Assembly (NCBI RefSeq): GCF_029626175.1
Contig: NZ_JARUBM010000002.1
Location: forward strand, 5,039,001-5,103,000
Source of the DNA: Micromonospora sp. WMMD1082
GTDB lineage: Bacteria > Actinomycetota > Actinomycetes > Mycobacteriales > Micromonosporaceae
DNA: 64,000 nt
Direction of reading: 5' to 3'
The stretch's first letter is position 1. Each line of letters opens with the position of its first letter. This document shows positions 16,857-25,013 of the stretch, piece by piece. A program made the translations under genes and the position numbers. The notes beneath the pieces are model-generated. The model was not told the DNA's origin and ran no database searches. It saw only the letters and a list, made by a program, of their open reading frames with translations.

Positions 16857-17273
16857 ATGGCTGACCTCGAAGGCATCCGCACTGGTAGGCACTGCGTTTT
16901 TGCTCTGCATGCTCACTTGGTCTTCGTCACGAAGTTTCGGCACAGGGTGTTCAGCGACCGGCACCTCGCCCGAATGGAGGAGATCGTGCGGGACGTGTGC
17001 CGGGACTTCGAGACCGAACTGGTCGAGTTCAACGGGGAGAACAGCCACGTCCACCTGCTCGTCAACTTCCCGCCCAAGGTCGCCCTCGCCAAGCTGGTCA
17101 ACTCGCTTAAGGGTGTGTCGTCCCGTCGGCTCCGCCAAGAGTTCCCCGACCTACGGCGGCACTACTACCGGGCCAACAAGCTTTGGTCGGGCTCGTACTT
17201 CGCAGGCTCCGTCGGCGGCGCCCCGCTCTCGATTGTGAAGCAGTACATCGAGCAGCAGAACCGCCCGGTCTAA
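16857..17273 (+). CDS. tnpA: TnpA, Y1 HUH transposase of IS200/IS605 element
   Basis: A 138-residue single-strand DNA transposase. The metal-binding HUH motif is HVH (H64, H66) in NSHVHLLV, and the single catalytic tyrosine is Y130 in VKQYIEQQ; length is normal for the Y1 family. The N-terminal FALHAHLVFVTKFRHRVF and the WSGSYFAGSVGGAP block are typical of the group. ATG 16857 is preceded by TATCAT at 16845-16850, probably its -10 element. With tnpB facing the other way it makes a complete autonomous element. No frameshift or lost catalytic residue is visible. Confidence 0.95.
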   Translation: MADLEGIRTGRHCVFALHAHLVFVTKFRHRVFSDRHLARMEEIVRDVCRDFETELVEFNGENSHVHLLVNFPPKVALAKLVNSLKGVSSRRLRQEFPDLRRHYYRANKLWSGSYFAGSVGGAPLSIVKQYIEQQNRPV

Positions 17274-17322
17274 GGCACTGCTCGGGCCTTGGCCGCCCTC
17301 CCAGCGCGGGCCTTCACCCCCC

Positions 17323-17346
17323 GGCCTGAAGGCCAGAGCACTGGCC
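17323..17346. repeat. Left-end hairpins of the IS element
   Basis: Two overlapping stems, GGCC-TGAA-GGCC (17323-17334) and GCCAG-AGCA-CTGGC (17332-17345), lie just after tnpA and fit a subterminal TnpA recognition hairpin. Confidence 0.5.
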
Positions 17347-17357
17347 CGCATTCCGGT

Positions 17358-17649
17358 AGCGCAGTTGCCGGGCGGCGCGCTCGGCCTTCAGCCAGGGCAT
17401 GAACCAGACGGGTTGGCCGTCCAGTCGGGCGGAGCACAGCAGGTGTTCGAAGAGGCCGCTGGTTTCCAGGATCTTGTCCGCCCGGCGGGCGTACGGCAGG
17501 TCCACCGCGCGGGTGCCGGTCTCCACAGCGGACACCATCGAGCCCGAGTAGTTCATACGCTTGCCGAACTCCTCCTGGGTCATGCCGGCCAACGCCCGCT
17601 GCTTGCGAAACTGGACGCGGATCAGATCCACGCTCTGCTCACGTTCCAT
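17358..17649 (-). pseudogene. 5' part of an XRE-type regulator, interrupted by IS
   Basis: Begins MEREQSVDLIRVQFRKQR and continues with a clear XRE helix-turn-helix (MTQEEFGKRMNYSGSMVSAV, about residues 22-42) and then the start of a DUF5753-like region (FMPWLKAERAARQLRY). Homology stops at about residue 97, where IS sequence begins; the frame then runs about 11 meaningless codons into the element to a stop. In intact relatives roughly 170-190 more residues follow. The TTGACT-like and -10 elements upstream were not resolved. Such regulators act on their own DUF397 neighbour; that function is lost here unless the truncated HTH still binds DNA. Confidence 0.8.
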
Positions 17650-17866
17650 GCGCCCTCCAGGGGAGTAGAGAAAATCGCCAAACATGACGTAACCATGTCC
17701 TCAACAGACTGTCACGGAAGTGGATTCGTTTCACGCCCTCCACGCCGGGAGGGCTGGGGTGGATCCTGCTCCCGAGGCCGCCCGATGGCGGACCGTCGGC
17801 GCCGGTCGCCAGGTGCTGCACAACCCACTGGGTCGCTGCCGGTGCAGCTCGGCCTCGCGGGTCCGG

Positions 17867-17872
17867 CAGAAT
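17867..17872 (+). promoter_or_regulatory. -10-like hexamer of a probable leaderless start
   Basis: CAGAAT ends six bases before GTG 17879. The same hexamer with a seven-base spacer precedes the polymerase gene at 31361. Confidence 0.4.
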
Positions 17873-17878
17873 CGGTGG

Positions 17879-18688
17879 GTGCCCGTCCACCTGATCACCG
17901 ATCCCGGCGACGAGCGGATCGCCGACTACCGTGCGTTGACCGATGTCGAGCTGCGGACCCGCTGGGAGCCGCCGCACGGCCTGTTCATCGCCGAGGGGGA
18001 GCTGGTGCTGCGCCGGGCGTTGCGGGCCGGCTACCCGGCCCGGTCGTACCTGGTCGACGCCAAGCGGGTCGACCAGCTGGCCGACCTCGACACCGGCGAC
18101 GCCCCGGTGTACGCCGCGACGCAGGACGTGCTGCGGGCAGCCACCGGCTTCCACGTGCACCGGGGCGTGCTCGCCTCGTTTCGGCGCACGCCGCTGCCGG
18201 CCGCCGCGGAGGTGCTGGCCGGCGCGGGTCGGGTGGTGATCCTGGAGGACGTTAATAACCACACGAATCTGGGCGCTATTTTCAGGGCGGTGGCGGGGCT
18301 GGGTGTGGACGCCGTGCTGCTCTCGCCCACCTGCGCGGATCCCCTCTACCGGCGTAGCGTACGGGTCAGCATGGGCGAGGTCTTCGCCGTGCCGTACGCG
18401 AAACTGGAGCCGTGGCCGGCGGCGCTGGCCGACGTGCGGGCCGCCGGCTTCACCGTCCTGGCGATGACCCCGGCACCGGACGCGGTGCCCATCCAGCGGC
18501 TGGATCCGGCCCAGCGGGCCCGGGCCGCGCTGCTGCTCGGTGCCGAGGGCGCCGGGCTGACGAGCGCCGCGATGGCGGCCAGCGACGTACGCGTGGTGAT
18601 CCCGATGCGGCGCGGCGTCGACTCGCTCAACGTCGCCGCCGCGACCGCGGTCGCCTGCTGGGAACTGGGCCGCGACGACCCGCACTGA
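17879..18688 (+). CDS. TrmH/SpoU family RNA 2'-O-methyltransferase
   Basis: S-adenosylmethionine-dependent methyltransferase of the SPOUT class acting on rRNA or tRNA ribose; the target base cannot be deduced. The 269 residues comprise an N-terminal substrate-binding domain (about 1-100) and the trefoil-knot domain with its three motifs: NNHTNLGAIFRAVAGLG, LLLGAEGAGL and IPMRRGVDSLNVAAATAVACWE. The invariant Asn and Arg of motif 1 and the Ser-Leu-Asn of motif 3 are present. GTG 17879 agrees with family starts. Codons 22-35 are the source of the 43-bp duplication found near 15232. A PucR gene follows after 35 bp. Confidence 0.92.
   Translation: MPVHLITDPGDERIADYRALTDVELRTRWEPPHGLFIAEGELVLRRALRAGYPARSYLVDAKRVDQLADLDTGDAPVYAATQDVLRAATGFHVHRGVLASFRRTPLPAAAEVLAGAGRVVILEDVNNHTNLGAIFRAVAGLGVDAVLLSPTCADPLYRRSVRVSMGEVFAVPYAKLEPWPAALADVRAAGFTVLAMTPAPDAVPIQRLDPAQRARAALLLGAEGAGLTSAAMAASDVRVVIPMRRGVDSLNVAAATAVACWELGRDDPH
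17941..17983 (+). repeat. 43-bp segment duplicated at 15232-15274
   Basis: Part of the RNA methyltransferase coding sequence; 42 of 43 bases are identical to the downstream-of-glycosylase copy. Being coding and in the conserved frame, this is the original copy. Confidence 0.85.
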
Positions 18689-18723
18689 GGGACCGTCGAG
18701 CCTCGCAGGTCACGGAGGGTAGC

Positions 18724-20466
18724 GTGTCGGCCGTGTTCCCTACCGTCCGTGAGGTCCTCGCGTTGGACCCGGTCCGCCACGGCGCCCCGCGCCTGCTCGC
18801 CGGGGCGGCCGGGCTGGACCGTCGGGTGCGTTGGGTCCACCTCGCCGAGGTACCGGACATCGCCACCCAGCTCGGCGGTGGTGAGCTGGTGCTCACCACG
18901 GGCATCGGGCTGCCGGCCGAGGACGCCGGGCTGCGGGCCTTCATCGGCGACCTCGCGGGCGTCGGCGTCTCCGGCCTGGTGGTCGAGCTGGGCCGCCGCT
19001 ACGTCGACGGCGTACCCCGGGTGATGGTCGCCGCTGCCGAGCGTCACGGCCTGCCGCTGGTGGAGCTGCGCCGCGCCACCCCGTTCGTCCGGATCACCGA
19101 GGCGGTGCACGCCCTGATCGTGGACGCCCAGCTCACCGAGCTGCGCTCCACCGAGGAGATCCACCAGCGGTTCACCGAGCTGTCGGTGGAGGGCGCCGCC
19201 CCGGGAGAGGTGGTCCGGCAGGCGGCCGAGCTGTCCGGCTGCCCGGTGGTGCTGGAGAACCTGTCTCGCCAGGTGCTCGCGTACGACCCGGCGGGGGAGA
19301 ACGCCGAACTGCTGCTGGACGGCTGGGAGCAGCACTCGCGGCGGGTCCGACCGGCCGGGCGCACGGCGTACGACGGGGCCAACGGCTGGCTGGTCACCAC
19401 GGTGGGCGCCCGAGGGCAGGACTGGGGGCGGTTGCTGCTGCGCTGGCCCGCCGGGGGTGACCTGGCCGGTGGACGTCGCGTGCCCACGCGGGCCGACGCC
19501 GCTCCCGGCGAGCCGCCCACCCGGCTGAGAATCCTCGTCGAGCGGGCGGCGTCCACGCTGGCCCTCGGTCGGCTGATCCGGCGCGACGCCGAAGGGTTGG
19601 AGCGGCAGATCCACCGGACCCTGCTCACCGCCCTGCTCGACCACTCCCGTCCGGTCGACGAGGTCGCGCTGCGGGCCCGGGCGCTCGGGGTGCCGCTGGA
19701 GCGCCGGCACCTCGTCGGCGTGGTGGTCCGCTACCGCGCCGACGACCCGGCGGCGGAAACCGGCCCCCTCGGGGAGGAGGCGCACGCTGGTGAGGTGCCC
19801 GACGGCGGCGCGGACACCGGACCCGCCCGGCTGCGGGACCTCGCCGAGGCCGTCGGCCAGGCGCTCCGCGAGGCGAACCTGACCGGGCTCACCAGCGCCC
19901 TGGACGACCAGGCGGTCGGCGCCCTGCTCGCCCTGCCCGAGGCGGCGGCGGAGGATCGGGCGCTGTCCGCCTTCGCCGCCGCTCTGCGCCGGGCTGCCGC
20001 CCGACCGTCCGGCGGCGCCGGGCTGCTCGTCGCGGCAGGATCCGGCGTGGGCAGCCTGCGGGAGGCGCGCCGCTCGCTGATCGAGGCCCGCCAGGTCGCC
20101 GACGCGGCCCGTCGGGACCGCCGCGATCTGCCGATCTTCCGGCTGCCGCATGTGGGGCTGGCCGGGCTGCTGCACCTGCTGCGCGACGAGCCCCGGGTGC
20201 AGACCTTCGTCGAGCGGCAGCTCGGCGCGTTACTGGCCCACGAGGCGCAGCACCCCCGGGAGCGCCTGCTCGACACCCTGCGGGCGTACCTAGAACAGGG
20301 CCGGAACAAGTCGGCGGCGGCTGCCGCGGCACACCTGTCCCGGCCGGCGTTCTACGAGCGGCTGGCCCGCATCGGCCGGATCCTGGACGTCGACCTCGAC
20401 TCCGTCGACGCCTGCCTCTCCCTCCACGTAGCCCTCCTGGCCCTAGACGCCATCCGCACCCCCTAA
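18724..20466 (+). CDS. PucR family transcriptional regulator
   Basis: A 580-residue regulator of the PucR type, which commonly controls purine or other nitrogen-compound catabolism. The N-terminal PucR domain (about residues 8-125) contains GLDRRVRWVHLAEVPDIA and GGGELVLTTGIGL; a GGDEF-like/CdaR middle domain follows; the C-terminal HTH_30 domain contains LDTLRAYLEQGRNKSAAAAA, HLSRPAFYERLARI and the final DSVDACLSLHVALLAL. GTG 18724 follows GGAGGG with a good spacing. No catabolic operon is adjacent; the molybdenum hydroxylase cluster at 33-38 kb would be a natural kind of target but nothing here links them directly. Confidence 0.92.
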   Translation: MSAVFPTVREVLALDPVRHGAPRLLAGAAGLDRRVRWVHLAEVPDIATQLGGGELVLTTGIGLPAEDAGLRAFIGDLAGVGVSGLVVELGRRYVDGVPRVMVAAAERHGLPLVELRRATPFVRITEAVHALIVDAQLTELRSTEEIHQRFTELSVEGAAPGEVVRQAAELSGCPVVLENLSRQVLAYDPAGENAELLLDGWEQHSRRVRPAGRTAYDGANGWLVTTVGARGQDWGRLLLRWPAGGDLAGGRRVPTRADAAPGEPPTRLRILVERAASTLALGRLIRRDAEGLERQIHRTLLTALLDHSRPVDEVALRARALGVPLERRHLVGVVVRYRADDPAAETGPLGEEAHAGEVPDGGADTGPARLRDLAEAVGQALREANLTGLTSALDDQAVGALLALPEAAAEDRALSAFAAALRRAAARPSGGAGLLVAAGSGVGSLREARRSLIEARQVADAARRDRRDLPIFRLPHVGLAGLLHLLRDEPRVQTFVERQLGALLAHEAQHPRERLLDTLRAYLEQGRNKSAAAAAAHLSRPAFYERLARIGRILDVDLDSVDACLSLHVALLALDAIRTP

Positions 20467-20499
20467 CCCCCGCCCGCACCCTCCCCACCCAGACCCCGG

Positions 20500-20568
20500 C
20501 GATCTTGCACTTTCGGTCGCCGATACGTGACGTTTGCACCAAGTGTCGAGGCAGAAAGTGCAAGATCG
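20500..20568. repeat. Intergenic palindrome, copy B
   Basis: Perfect 15-bp arms CGATCTTGCACTTTC (20500-20514) and its complement (20554-20568) around 39 bases, between two convergent genes. Shares its arm and the following GGTCGCCG with copy C. Confidence 0.8.
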
Positions 20569-20604
20569 CGGCAGCGGAGGGCGGGGGTGGGGGAGGGCGG
20601 GGGG

Positions 20605-21960
20605 TCAGGGGGTGAGGGTGTGGAGGGTTTTGGTGTAGGTGGGGGGGATGTAGTGGGGGGCGGCGGCGGGGGTGAAGGTGTCGGAGGTGGCGGCCGTCGC
20701 CCAGGCGGTGTCGGGGAGCGCGGCGACCAGGGCGCGGACCACCGGGGTGTCGCGCCAGTCGGGCTGCTGGGCGAGCAGGCTCAGCGCCACCACCGACTCC
20801 TCCACCTCGCCGACGCACTCGAACGGCTTGTGCCCGTCGATGCCGAGCAGCTCCCGGTAGCCCGGGAGCTGCGCCTCGTCGGCGAGCAGGTCCCCGCCGA
20901 AGATGTGGGTGATCCGTTCGCGGGGCATGAAGGGGGCCAGCGCCAGGAAGACGAACCGGCACTTGGGGCAGTCGCGGCACCAGCGCTTGCTGGCGTCACG
21001 GAGCTTGAACGCCGCGTTGCAGCTGGTCACCACGTCGTCGTAGCGGTCGATGCCGGCGAAGAGCCGGGCGATGTGCAGCTCCGACAGCGGGCGCAGCAGG
21101 GAGAAGTACGGTTCGGCGAGCCCGGCGTGCTCGGCGAGGGCCGCCCGCAGCAGCCCCTCCGCCTCCACACCCTTGGACCACTGGTGGTTGATCTCGTGAC
21201 CGTTCCAGATCAGATTCGGATCCGATGCCGAACGCTCGTTGGACATCACCACCGGGCCCAGCCCGTGCAGCACCGCCGTGGCGACCGCGATCAGCGAGTT
21301 GATCGCGGTGACCGGGATGTGACCGTTGCGGGCACCGGCCGCGTTCAGGTCGAACAGCACCGGGTCGATGCGCCGCCGGGCCGCGAGCGGGGCGAGCCCG
21401 GACGCCTCGTTCACCGAGTTGATCACGTGGTTCGGGTTGACCGAGAAGGGCACCGGGTCGAGGCCGGCCCGGCGCAGCGCCTCCAGGCTGACGATCGAAT
21501 CCTTGCCGCCGCCCACCGCCGACAGCGGGCGCCGGTCGGAGTTGTCGTACTCGGCGGCGGGTTTCACCCGGCCGTCCGGGATCACCGGCGTCAACTCCAG
21601 CACGTACGGCAGCTGGTTGCGGTACGCGTACTCGGCGAGGCCCTTGGTGTAGACGGCCGTGACGTACTCGACGGAGGCCGGGCCCAGCGGCGCCGGCAGC
21701 AGCAGCCGGCCCGGCGCGGCGGTCTTGTAGTAGCTGACCCCGGCGACCACGTGCAGCAGCTCCAGCACGCGGCCCAGGGCCGCCACGGCGGCGTCCGACG
21801 GCGACTCCTCCGGCACCGGCAACGTGATCACCTCGGTGAACCGCTGCTCGCCGTCGGGCCCGGTCAGGGCGTAGTCGAACAACACCTCCCCGGTGGAGAG
21901 GTCGATCGAGTAGGACGGGAAGGTGAAGGCTTCCATCCGCGCCAGCTGCGAGTTGAGCAC
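20605..21960 (-). CDS. murL: UDP-MurNAc-L-Ala-L-Glu epimerase (MurL)
   Basis: Predicted to epimerise the terminal L-Glu of UDP-MurNAc-L-Ala-L-Glu to D-Glu in an ATP-dependent reaction, replacing glutamate racemase plus MurD (pathway described in Xanthomonas and found in some actinobacteria). The protein (451 residues from GTG 21960) has a PP-loop-like ATP site LSAVGGGKDSIVSLEALR, the VNPNHVINSVNEASG block, and a cysteine cluster RDCPKCRF in the C-terminal part. The divergent neighbour is a MurD2-like ligase, exactly the known partner, which makes the call strong. TAGTAT lies five bases before GTG 21960; ATG 21936 is the alternative start. Confidence 0.9.
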   Translation of the reverse strand: MLNSQLARMEAFTFPSYSIDLSTGEVLFDYALTGPDGEQRFTEVITLPVPEESPSDAAVAALGRVLELLHVVAGVSYYKTAAPGRLLLPAPLGPASVEYVTAVYTKGLAEYAYRNQLPYVLELTPVIPDGRVKPAAEYDNSDRRPLSAVGGGKDSIVSLEALRRAGLDPVPFSVNPNHVINSVNEASGLAPLAARRRIDPVLFDLNAAGARNGHIPVTAINSLIAVATAVLHGLGPVVMSNERSASDPNLIWNGHEINHQWSKGVEAEGLLRAALAEHAGLAEPYFSLLRPLSELHIARLFAGIDRYDDVVTSCNAAFKLRDASKRWCRDCPKCRFVFLALAPFMPRERITHIFGGDLLADEAQLPGYRELLGIDGHKPFECVGEVEESVVALSLLAQQPDWRDTPVVRALVAALPDTAWATAATSDTFTPAAAPHYIPPTYTKTLHTLTP

Positions 21961-21965
21961 ACGCC

Positions 21966-21971
21966 ATACTA
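21966..21971 (-). promoter_or_regulatory. -10-like hexamer before murL
   Basis: TAGTAT on the minus strand, five bases before GTG 21960; no Shine-Dalgarno sequence is visible for either candidate start. Confidence 0.45.
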
Positions 21972-22049
21972 GGCCCTGGTTCGTCCGGCCGTGCCCGGCT
22001 CCGCCGGACCGTGCCGTGCCCATGCCACCGCCGCACCCGAGGAGAACCT

Positions 22050-23399
22050 GTGCGTCTGTCTGACCTGCGCGGACGTCGAATCGCCGTCTGGGGGGCCGGC
22101 CGGGAGGGCCGGGCCGCGGTGACCGCGATCGCCGCCCACGGCCCGGCCGACCTGGTCGCCGTCGACGACAGCGCCAACTTCCTCTCGCTGCCCTGGGACG
22201 GGCCGCTGGCGGAGGCCGCCCCGCTGGTCACCGGCGAGGCGGGGTTCGCCCGGTTGACCGGTGCCGACGTGGTGATCCGCTCGCCGGGCGTGCCGCAGAC
22301 CCACCCGTGGTTGGTGGAGTTGCGCCGGCGGGGCGTGACGGTCACCCAGGGCACGTCGCTGTGGATGGCCGACCACGGCGAGCGCACCATCGGGGTGACC
22401 GGCAGCAAGGGCAAGAGCACCACGTCGAGCCTGATCAGCCACCTGCTGACCGCGGTGGGCCGGCCGAACGTCTTCGGCGGCAACATCGGCGTGCCGACGC
22501 TGGACCTGCCGGAGGCGGAGCTGTACGTGCTGGAGCTGTCCAGCTACCAGTGCAGCGACCTGGCCGACTCGCCCCGGGTGGCCGTGGTCACCGCGCTCTT
22601 CCCCGAGCATCTCGACGCGCACGGCGGCGAACGGGAGTACTACCGCGACAAGCTCAACCTGCTCGCATACGGCCCGCGTACCGTGGTGGTCAACGGCGCG
22701 GACCCGCGGCTGGCGTTCGAGCTGGGTGATCGCGCGGCGGTCCGCGCCGGCACCGCCGACTCGGTGAACGTCGCCGCCGGCCCGGACGGTACGGCCTGGT
22801 TCCACCTGGTCGACCAGCCGCTCTTCCCGCGGGCGGTGCTGCCGCTGGTGGGTCGGCACAACGAGGGCAACCTCTGCGTGGCCCTGGCCGTGCTCGGCGC
22901 GATCGGCGTGGACCTGCTCGACCGCAAGGACGCCCTGGCCGTGGCGGTCGCCGAGTTCCAGGGGCTGGCCCACCGGCTGACCGAGATCGCCGACCCGTCC
23001 GGCCTGACCTTCGTCGACGACACCCTGGCGACCAGCCCGTACGCGGCCATCCACGCCATCGACGCGTACGACGGGCGGCCGTTGACCGTGATCGTCGGCG
23101 GTAACGACCGGGGCGTCGACTACACCCCGTTGCGCGAGCACCTGGCCGAGCGGGAGCTGACCGTGATCGGCATCCCGGACAGCGGCCCCCGGATCGTCGA
23201 GGCGCTCGACGGTCTGCCAAAGGTGCGCACCGAACTGGTCGAGGACCTCGCCGGCGCGGTGCAACTGGCCCGGCAGGTCACCCCGGCGGGCGGGGTGGTG
23301 CTGCTCTCGCCGGCCGCGCCGAGCTACGGCCGGTTCCGCAACTTCGAACACCGCTCCGAGGTCTTCGCCGAGGCCGTCCGCGCCACCGCCCCCGCCTGA
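22050..23399 (+). CDS. murD2: UDP-MurNAc-L-Ala--L-glutamate ligase (MurD2)
   Basis: Mur ligase family enzyme of 449 residues that should add L-Glu to UDP-MurNAc-L-Ala, giving the substrate for MurL. The N-terminal nucleotide-fold domain begins LRGRRIAVWGAGREGRAA; the central domain has the ATP-binding loop GVTGSKGKSTTSS (about residues 113-126) and the conserved LELSSYQCSDL; the C-terminal domain contains HRLTEIADPSGLTFVDDTLATSP and IVGGNDRGVDYTPL. These are MurD-like. The assignment to MurD2 rather than canonical MurD rests on its pairing with murL and absence of other mur genes around it. GTG 22050 has GGAGA eight bases upstream. Confidence 0.88.
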   Translation: MRLSDLRGRRIAVWGAGREGRAAVTAIAAHGPADLVAVDDSANFLSLPWDGPLAEAAPLVTGEAGFARLTGADVVIRSPGVPQTHPWLVELRRRGVTVTQGTSLWMADHGERTIGVTGSKGKSTTSSLISHLLTAVGRPNVFGGNIGVPTLDLPEAELYVLELSSYQCSDLADSPRVAVVTALFPEHLDAHGGEREYYRDKLNLLAYGPRTVVVNGADPRLAFELGDRAAVRAGTADSVNVAAGPDGTAWFHLVDQPLFPRAVLPLVGRHNEGNLCVALAVLGAIGVDLLDRKDALAVAVAEFQGLAHRLTEIADPSGLTFVDDTLATSPYAAIHAIDAYDGRPLTVIVGGNDRGVDYTPLREHLAERELTVIGIPDSGPRIVEALDGLPKVRTELVEDLAGAVQLARQVTPAGGVVLLSPAAPSYGRFRNFEHRSEVFAEAVRATAPA

Positions 23400-23412
23400 C
23401 CCTGCTCCGGGC

Positions 23413-23484
23413 TCGTGATCGTTTGACGGACAGTGTCTGGCCCGCCGGCGTGTCGGGTCACTGACGCGCAAACGATCGAGGTCA
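23413..23484. repeat. Intergenic inverted repeat with GATCGTTTG arms
   Basis: Arms around 23416-23426 (TGATCGTTTG) and 23468-23478 (CAAACGATC) lie between convergent murD2 and the acyltransferase gene. Arm sequence differs from copies A-D, so it may be a separate type or simply a bidirectional terminator. Confidence 0.55.
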
Positions 23485-24927
23485 CCCTCGGCCTTCCCAG
23501 CCGGACCTGAGCAGGCGCAGCGTGCCCGCGCCGGCCAGGTAGGCCACCAGCGCGACCACGGGCACTCCGAGCGGCTCCGGTGCGGTCTTCGCGGCCGCGC
23601 CGTTGGCCGCGAGCGCGTACACGACGGCGGCGAAGCCGGCCACGGTGAGCAGGGTGCGGGCAACCGCCCACCGGCCGGGCGGTTGGCTCGTGGTGGAGCG
23701 GCCGGTGCGGGCCTCGATCGGGCCGAAGATCGCGACCAGGACGGCCAGCACCACGGCCAGCATCAGCACCCAGGGCAGGCGCCAGGCCAGCCAGGCCGCC
23801 GAGCCGGCCGCCGGGGTGGGCAGCACGCCGAGCCCGTGCAGCGCGCCGACCAGCAGCACCGTCGCGCTCAGGTGCCACAGGAACACGGTCAGCACGACCG
23901 AGTTGACGGCGATCACCGCCTGCCATGGGCGGCTGCGGTGCAACCAGCGTTCCGCCCGCTCCCGCAGCAGCAGGATCAGCCCGAGCTGGGCGGTGGCGAC
24001 CGCGAGCAGCGCCACGCTGGGCGGGGCGGCGTTGGCCAGCCGTTGACCGGGAAGGTTGATCATGCTGACCGGGTAGGGGCCCGGGCCGGTGAGCAGCACC
24101 GCCACCACGAGCCCGCCGACCAGCATGGCAGCCGCTGCCCGGGGTGACATCGGCAGGCACCGGCTCCGGACCCCGAGCCGCCGGCCCGCGCGATCCTCCG
24201 TGCCGCGCCCCTCCGTGGTGCGATCTTCCGTGGTGACGGCCGGCGGGATGGCGTCGAGGGGACGGCAGTGTCCCCGGCGAGCGTCGAACCAGGCGAAGCC
24301 GATCTGGTGGACGGCCAGCCAGCCGAGCAGGTAGCTGGGCAGGGCCAGCGCGGCCGGTCCGAGCGCGCGGCCCAGGTCACCGGCGGCCACCAGCAGCGCC
24401 AGCACCAGCGGCACCAGCAGCCCGTAGCGGCGGTGCAGCGCGTACATGAGCGGGGTCAGCGGCACCACCGCGAGGTAGGCGGCGAGGAACCACAGCGGGA
24501 TGGTGGCGAACCAGACGACCGGGCGCACCTGGGCCGGCTCGGCGCCGGCCAGCCGGGCGATCAGCGCCCCGCCGGCGAGCACCAGGATCAGCGCGCTGGT
24601 CGGGCGCAGCAGCCGGGCGCTGCGGCCCAGCAGCCAACCGCCCGCGTCGCCGCCCCGGCGGCGGTGCGCGGCCAGTGAGGCGGCGTTGGCGTACCCGCCG
24701 ACCAGGAAGAACACGGGCATGACCTGGACCGCCCAGGTCAACGGGTAGGCCCAGGGGATCGCGGTCAGGGCCGAGTGGCCGTCGGGTCGGCCGTGCTCGT
24801 CGTAGGAGACGGCGGCGATCGCCCAGTGACCGAGGACGACCAGCACGATGGCCAGCGCCCGGAGCAGGTCGAGGTAGCGCTCCCGGTCGGCCGGCGTCCG
24901 GGCGGCGAGGCGGGCCAGGCGGCGCAT
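23482..24927 (-). CDS. Acyltransferase family membrane protein (acyltransferase 3)
   Basis: Integral membrane O-acyltransferase of the PF01757 type, 481 residues with about ten hydrophobic helices. The N-terminal signature RERYLDLLRALAIVLVVLGH carries the conserved Arg and His of the family, and VMPVFFLVGGYANAASL follows. The middle contains an unusual hydrophilic stretch (about residues 215-255, rich in Arg, Thr and Glu: EDRTTEGRGTEDRAG) that is probably a cytosolic loop. The acceptor (a polysaccharide, lipid or small molecule) cannot be told. It stands alone; the start ATG 24927 faces the GlcNAc kinase gene end 87 bp away. Confidence 0.85.
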   Translation of the reverse strand: MRRLARLAARTPADRERYLDLLRALAIVLVVLGHWAIAAVSYDEHGRPDGHSALTAIPWAYPLTWAVQVMPVFFLVGGYANAASLAAHRRRGGDAGGWLLGRSARLLRPTSALILVLAGGALIARLAGAEPAQVRPVVWFATIPLWFLAAYLAVVPLTPLMYALHRRYGLLVPLVLALLVAAGDLGRALGPAALALPSYLLGWLAVHQIGFAWFDARRGHCRPLDAIPPAVTTEDRTTEGRGTEDRAGRRLGVRSRCLPMSPRAAAAMLVGGLVVAVLLTGPGPYPVSMINLPGQRLANAAPPSVALLAVATAQLGLILLLRERAERWLHRSRPWQAVIAVNSVVLTVFLWHLSATVLLVGALHGLGVLPTPAAGSAAWLAWRLPWVLMLAVVLAVLVAIFGPIEARTGRSTTSQPPGRWAVARTLLTVAGFAAVVYALAANGAAAKTAPEPLGVPVVALVAYLAGAGTLRLLRSGWEGRG

Positions 24928-25013
24928 GGGTCCGAGGGTATGCCAGCCGGGGCGGTGCCGTCGGCGAAGGCGCGATCAGCCTGGACGTGCGGCTCCGGAG
25001 TGGTCCGCACGCG

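Larger units (their letters stand above)
15588..17350. mobile_element. IS200/IS605 family insertion sequence with tnpA and tnpB
   Basis: A roughly 1.76-kb element with divergent tnpA (plus strand) and tnpB (minus strand). It lacks terminal inverted repeats, as the family does, and instead has subterminal hairpins: 15597-15618 at the tnpB end and 17323-17346 at the tnpA end. The tnpB end reads GGATGTCAA on the minus strand, a right-end sequence common in this family. The exact left boundary (17347-17357) is uncertain. It interrupts an XRE regulator gene. Both transposition genes look intact, so it may still be mobile. Confidence 0.85.

Noticed and set aside
15711..17138. 475-codon minus-strand frame across tnpA and tnpB
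   Set aside because: A shadow frame of tnpB and antisense of tnpA; both transposition genes have full motifs in their own frames.
23482..24927. Biosynthetic gene cluster around the acyltransferase
   Set aside because: Neighbours are cell-wall and amino-sugar genes; no PKS, NRPS, terpene or RiPP machinery is present.
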